64,000 nt of DNA, taken from positions 1 through 64,000 of the forward strand of contig NZ_SNAQ03000014.1 of the NCBI RefSeq assembly GCF_004375085.3. The letters run 5' to 3'. This stretch comes from Lewinella sp. W8 (GTDB lineage Bacteria > Bacteroidota > Bacteroidia > Chitinophagales > Saprospiraceae). Below the pieces are notes generated by a model. It did no database searches and was not told the origin of the DNA. It worked only from the letters and a program-made list of their open reading frames with translations. This document shows, piece after piece, positions 60,243-64,000 of this stretch. The stretch's first letter is position 1. Every line of letters begins with the position of its first letter. Both the position numbers and the translations under genes were made by a program.

Positions 60243-61628
60243 TCAGGAAGTGGCCTCCTGGGCCAGAATATCCGCTACCTTATCCTGTACGTTCACAATC
60301 TTGTGGTAGCCGCGGGCCTTCAGCAAACTACCGGCAATAGTGGAGCGGTACCCACTACCACAGTGGAGGTGGTAGGTGGTATCCTGATCGAGGGAGCCCA
60401 TGGCTTCATTGAGGGTCGCCAGGGGAAGTGAGCGAGCGTCTTCCAGATGCCCCTTCTCAAATTCTCCCGGCTTCCGTACGTCGAGTATCGCCTCCACCTG
60501 GCCGTTGGCCAGCGCACGTCCGAAATTATCCGCCTTGATGGTCTCCATCGTTTCCAGCTCTCCGCCGTAAGCTTTCCAGGCTTCGATACCGCCTTCCAGG
60601 TATCCGAGCGTCTGGTCGTAGCCCACCCGGCTCAGGCGCTCCACGGCTTCGGCCTCCCGGCCTTCCGGGGCCACCAGTAAAATCGGCTGTTGCAGGTCGG
60701 GGATCAGCTCACCAACCCAGGGCGCAAAGCTTCCGTCCAGACCGATGAAGATGCTGTTCGGGACGAAGCCCTTCACGAAGTCCGCCTTGTCCCGGACGTC
60801 GAGAATCAGCGGTCGGTGTTCATTGGCCTGACGTTCAAAGTCTTCCGGGCTCAGCGCGACGGCCCCGCGGGCCATTACGGTGTCGAAGGATTCGTATCCA
60901 TCCTTGTTCATGCGCACGTTCTCCGCAAAATAGCCCGGGGGGGGAAGCAGGCCTTCGGTAACCTCCTGGATGAATTCTTCCCGGGTCATGTCGGCGCGCA
61001 GGGCGTAGTTGGTTTCCTTCTGGTTCCCGAGCGTATCGGTGGTTTCGCGACTCATCTTTTTGCCGCAGGCCGACCCCGCCCCGTGGGCGGGATATACGAT
61101 TACGTCATCCGGGAGCACCATGATCTTGCGGCGCAGGCTTTCGAAGAGGAGGCCCGCCAGGTCTTCCTTGGTCAGCTGCCCCTTCTTCTGGGCCAGGTCC
61201 GGGCGCCCCACATCACCGATGAAAAGGGTGTCACCGGTAAAGATGGCGTGCGGACGTCCATTTTCGTCCAGCAGCAAATAAGTCGTGCTTTCGAGGGTAT
61301 GTCCGGGGGTGTGGAGCACCCGGATGGTCACCTTGCCGAGCTTGAATTCCTCGCCGTCGGTCGCCTCGTATTTGTCGTACTTGGTCCGGGCGCCGGGGCC
61401 ATAAACGATTTGCGCTCCGGTTTGCTTGGCCAGATCCAGGTGCCCGCTGACGAAGTCCGCGTGAAAGTGGGTCTCAAAGATGTACTTAATGGTGTGCCCT
61501 TCCTGTTTGGCGCGCTTCACGTAGGGCTCGGGGCTGCGCAGCGGATCAATTACCGCCACTTCTCCTTCACTCTCGATGTAATAGGTTCCCTGAGCCAGGC
61601 AACCGGTGTAGATCTGATCAATGGTCAT
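60243..61628 (-). CDS. Persulfide dioxygenase-like MBL protein fused to two rhodanese domains
   Basis: 461 residues. The N-terminal metallo-beta-lactamase domain is ETHE1/persulfide-dioxygenase-like: IYTGCLAQGTYYIESEGEVAVIDP, FETHFHADFVSGH, VLHTPGHTLEST, IFTGDTLFIGDVGRPDL, VYPAHGAGS. Then two rhodanese domains: the first (RPLILDVRDKADFVKGFVPNSIFIGLDG) ends in ILLVAPEGREAE with no active-site Cys; the second (AILDVRKPGEFEKGHLEDA) has YHLHCGSGYRS with the Cys. Reaction: glutathione or protein persulfide plus O2 to sulfite, with sulfur transfer by the active rhodanese. ATG 61628 (MTIDQIYTG) fits the family; ATG 61655 would add nine residues. Confidence 0.92.
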   Translation of the reverse strand: MTIDQIYTGCLAQGTYYIESEGEVAVIDPLRSPEPYVKRAKQEGHTIKYIFETHFHADFVSGHLDLAKQTGAQIVYGPGARTKYDKYEATDGEEFKLGKVTIRVLHTPGHTLESTTYLLLDENGRPHAIFTGDTLFIGDVGRPDLAQKKGQLTKEDLAGLLFESLRRKIMVLPDDVIVYPAHGAGSACGKKMSRETTDTLGNQKETNYALRADMTREEFIQEVTEGLLPPPGYFAENVRMNKDGYESFDTVMARGAVALSPEDFERQANEHRPLILDVRDKADFVKGFVPNSIFIGLDGSFAPWVGELIPDLQQPILLVAPEGREAEAVERLSRVGYDQTLGYLEGGIEAWKAYGGELETMETIKADNFGRALANGQVEAILDVRKPGEFEKGHLEDARSLPLATLNEAMGSLDQDTTYHLHCGSGYRSTIAGSLLKARGYHKIVNVQDKVADILAQEATS

Positions 61629-61755
61629 ATGCCGAAAATATGAGGATTTCTTCATGTAAATAATTCACGGCACGCAAAATGGTTGATCTGCCCCGTTTTC
61701 CCGCCCGGATTATTGACGCTTGTTTAGACCAGGATGGGCCAAGCACTACCCGACC

Positions 61756-63294
61756 TTATTCCAGGCAACCAGCGTAGGTAAAACTCGTGGGCCCGCGCAG
61801 TACGCCGTAGCGGTAGTCCCGCAGGTAAGCGTCGGCATCAAAGGTAGCGGGACCGTAAGTTGGGGGGTACCGCGCCGTGTCCCAGAAGGGGGTTTGTGGC
61901 GTCTCCGTGCGGGGGTCTCCCGTTTCCGTCAATCGTCCGTTCAGGCGTTCCCGCAGGATGCCGAGTTGATCCGCGTAGCCGGGCAATGTAGCCACGTTCC
62001 GCAACTGCTGGGGGTCGGTGCTGAGGTCATATAATTCTTCCGCCGGACGCTTACCGAAAGCCAGGGAGTAGTAATCGGTTTCGTCGCCGGGGGGATGAAC
62101 CCCCCGCAAAATGAGCACTTTCCCAATGGAGTTATCCACGTCTCCGTAGGCACCCACGCTGCGCACTACCTCCGGGTCTCCGGCCGGCCAGCGGTCCGGG
62201 TAGTAATTCCGGACGTAAAGAAAGCTGTCATTGCGCAGGCCCCGCATGGCGTAGCTGCCGGAGTCCGCCCGCACCTGGGCGTGCCGCTCCCGCTCAATAA
62301 TGACGTCGGCAAATCCGGGATACCCCTCGTCCAGCAGCTGTGGCAGGAGGCTACGGTGGGTCATTTCCCGGGGGATGGCCAGCCCCGCCGCATCCAGGAA
62401 GGTGGGCGCCAGGGCCGCCAGGCTGACGTAGGAATCCCGCCGGGTGCCGGCGGGCACCCGCGCCGGCCAGTGCACCACGAAGGGCATCCGGCTCCCCGCA
62501 TCGTAGAGGTTTGCCTTGGCGCGGGGGAAGGGCATCCCGTTGTCGCTGGTCACTACGATGAGGGTATTCTCCAGTTCCCCCCGCTCCCGGAGCAGCTCTA
62601 CAACCAGCCCCACGTGGCGGTCAAACCGTTCCACTTCGGCAAAGTAATCCAGGATGTCGTTGCGGACGCAGGGCAGATCCGGCAGGAAGGGAGGCACCTT
62701 GACGGAATCTGGCTTGAGTCCCGTTTTCACCCCCAGGTTGGGTTCGTATACCCGGTGGGGGTCCGAACTCCCGAACCAGAAACAAAAGGGTTGCCCTGCT
62801 TCCTTTCCCTCCAGCATCTCCCTAATGTTGGCGTAGCGTTTACCCGCGGGGTTATGCTCCCGCCCGGGTGTTCGCCAGTCGCCCGGTGCCCAGCCTTTCT
62901 GGTCGTGCCCGACCAGATAGCCCGCCCGCTCCAGTTCTTCGGTATACGTGACCAACTCCCGGGGGAACTCACTCCACAGGTTCCCGGCCACGCCGTTCTG
63001 GTGGGGGTACCGCCCCGTGAGAATACTCGCTCGGGAGGGCGCACAGCTGGGAGCCGCACAGTAGGCATTGGTGAAGAGCATTCCTCCCGCCGCCAGGGCA
63101 TCAAAAGCAGGGGTTCGCAGCGTGGTGTTCCCGTAGGCACCCGCGTGTGGGTAGGACCAATCATCGGCAATGAACAGTACGATATTGGGCGGAGTACCCG
63201 AAGCAGTATCCGCCGGGTCTGATTGTGCACACGAGCAAACCATCAGTACGGAGAATAGTAGAAAAAGACTACGCGGAAAGGAGATGGGTACCAT
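61756..63294 (-). CDS. Sulfatase, exported lipoprotein (type I)
   Basis: 512 residues. SPII signal MVPISFPRSLFLLFSVLMVCSC. Sulfatase motifs: NIVLFIADDWSYPHAGAYG, PSCAPSRASILTGRYPHQNG (C-x-P-S-R, formylglycine Cys at about residue 83), FCFWFGSSDPHRVYEP, LIVVTSDNGMPFPRAKANLYDAG and ELYDLSTDPQQLRNVA. The order and the FWFGSSDPHR element resemble heparan-N-sulfatase-like and related family S1 subgroups; substrate cannot be fixed. No carbohydrate-active neighbours directly adjacent. Confidence 0.93.
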   Translation of the reverse strand: MVPISFPRSLFLLFSVLMVCSCAQSDPADTASGTPPNIVLFIADDWSYPHAGAYGNTTLRTPAFDALAAGGMLFTNAYCAAPSCAPSRASILTGRYPHQNGVAGNLWSEFPRELVTYTEELERAGYLVGHDQKGWAPGDWRTPGREHNPAGKRYANIREMLEGKEAGQPFCFWFGSSDPHRVYEPNLGVKTGLKPDSVKVPPFLPDLPCVRNDILDYFAEVERFDRHVGLVVELLRERGELENTLIVVTSDNGMPFPRAKANLYDAGSRMPFVVHWPARVPAGTRRDSYVSLAALAPTFLDAAGLAIPREMTHRSLLPQLLDEGYPGFADVIIERERHAQVRADSGSYAMRGLRNDSFLYVRNYYPDRWPAGDPEVVRSVGAYGDVDNSIGKVLILRGVHPPGDETDYYSLAFGKRPAEELYDLSTDPQQLRNVATLPGYADQLGILRERLNGRLTETGDPRTETPQTPFWDTARYPPTYGPATFDADAYLRDYRYGVLRGPTSFTYAGCLE

Positions 63295-63345
63295 ACGGTC
63301 AAGACGCCCCGGCAGTCAGTTGCCATTACACCGCCCCCGTTGCCC

Positions 63346-64000
63346 CTAGGGTACTTCCACCACGTTAAGCACCCGGGCAATAATGTCTTCCTGGCGGATA
63401 TTTTCCGCTTCCGCTTCGTAGGTGAGACCGATCCGGTGGCGCAGTACGTCTTCGCAAACCGAGCGAACGTCTTCCGGCGTGACGTAGCCCCGCTTTTCCA
63501 GAAAGGCATTCGCCTTGGCGGCCAGGGCCAGGTTGATGCTCGCCCGGGGGCTACCGCCGAAGCTGATGAGGGGTTTCAGGTCCGCCAGCCGGTAAGCCTC
63601 CGGTTCGCGGGTAGCGAAAACAATGTCAATGATGTAGCGCTCAATTTTATCGTCCATATAAATCTTACGGACGCTCTCGCGGGCCTTCAGAATTTCTTCC
63701 GTGGTGGCCACGGCGCTTACCTTTTCAAAACCCTGGCCCAGATTACGGCGAATAATTTCTCGCTCGTCTTCCCGTGTAGGGTAACCGATCTTCACTTTGA
63801 GCATGAAGCGGTCCGTCTGTGCCTCGGGTAACGGGTAGGTACCTTCTTGCTCAATGGGGTTCTGGGTGGCCAGCACGAGGAAAGGCTCTTCCAGCCGAAA
63901 ACTCTCGTCTCCGATGGTCACCTGCCGCTCCTGCATGGCTTCCAGCAGGGCAGATTGCACCTTGGCCGGTGCCCGGTTGATCTCATCGGCCAGCACGAAG
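63346..64000 (-). CDS. MoxR-type AAA ATPase, 5' end outside the window
   Basis: Only the C-terminal 217 codons are present; the frame is open across the window edge. [32 protein letters not shown] is Walker B with the MoxR insert, [30 protein letters not shown] is sensor 1 plus the arginine finger region, and [54 protein letters not shown] is the lid with sensor 2. MoxR ATPases work with VWA-domain proteins in protein or cofactor maturation; the partners, if present, are outside the window or not downstream here. Confidence 0.95.
   Translation of the reverse strand, partial: FVLADEINRAPAKVQSALLEAMQERQVTIGDESFRLEEPFLVLATQNPIEQEGTYPLPEAQTDRFMLKVKIGYPTREDEREIIRRNLGQGFEKVSAVATTEEILKARESVRKIYMDDKIERYIIDIVFATREPEAYRLADLKPLISFGGSPRASINLALAAKANAFLEKRGYVTPEDVRSVCEDVLRHRIGLTYEAEAENIRQEDIIARVLNVVEVP

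Overview
The window looks like a chromosomal segment of a GC-rich (roughly 57-60 % in coding DNA, by eye) member of Bacteroidota, probably Saprospiria/Lewinellaceae-like. The signs are: -7 promoter boxes of the Bacteroidota type TAnnTTTG in front of many genes, a type IX secretion (T9SS) C-terminal sorting domain on the DUF1501 protein, the DUF1800-DUF1501 pair, a TPR-CHAT protein, recF next to a DciA-like DUF721 gene, rimP-nusA-infB, and many SPII lipoproteins. The taxon is an inference; no rRNA gene is present.

Layout. 0-9 kb: the tail of a probable IS110-like transposase, palindromic repeats, tgt, an orphan kinase-like gene, a dipeptide epimerase, small DUF4286 and SnoaL-like genes, kptA behind a palindromic operator, a gene-poor repeat zone, a ROK sugar kinase and a beta-CASP metallo-beta-lactamase-fold nuclease. 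9-15 kb: lipoprotein, membrane protein, FAD monooxygenase with a divergent TetR regulator and twin operators, methyltransferase, RibD/DHFR-like reductase. 14.6-23 kb: HipA-like kinase overlapping a DUF3037 gene, beta-propeller-like lipoprotein, sulfatase, ChbG-type deacetylase, S8 protease, esterase. 23-33 kb: DciA-like and recF, dapD divergent from a TPR-CHAT gene, cupin, DUF1800-DUF1501 (T9SS), MazG-like. 33-41 kb: GreA-like factor between two gene-free stretches with plus-strand terminators and possible ncRNAs, HNH nuclease coupled to polA, katG. 42-46 kb: a polyferredoxin membrane protein with a flavoprotein reductase. 46-51 kb: paired lipoproteins, truA bracketed by two copies of a 144-nt MITE-like element, dtd, GNAT, SRAP protein. 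51-56 kb: infB, nusA, rimP on the minus strand. 56-64 kb: two fasciclin lipoproteins, persulfide dioxygenase-rhodanese plus SulP transporter, a second sulfatase and a truncated MoxR ATPase.

Most genes are ordinary housekeeping or surface-degradation functions. The most unusual material is between and around genes: (i) a non-autonomous mobile element (two copies, 16-bp terminal inverted repeats, 10-bp direct flanking repeats) on both sides of truA, the latter having no ATG/GTG/TTG start in front of its conserved N-terminus; (ii) several families of palindromic repeats whose stems co-vary, some lying inside genes (polA linker, sulfatase N-terminus); (iii) at least six genes whose -7 box ends only 4-7 nt before the start codon, predicting leaderless mRNAs; (iv) palindromes sitting on the promoters of kptA and infB; (v) two candidate intergenic ncRNA loci. 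No tRNA, rRNA or CRISPR array was seen.
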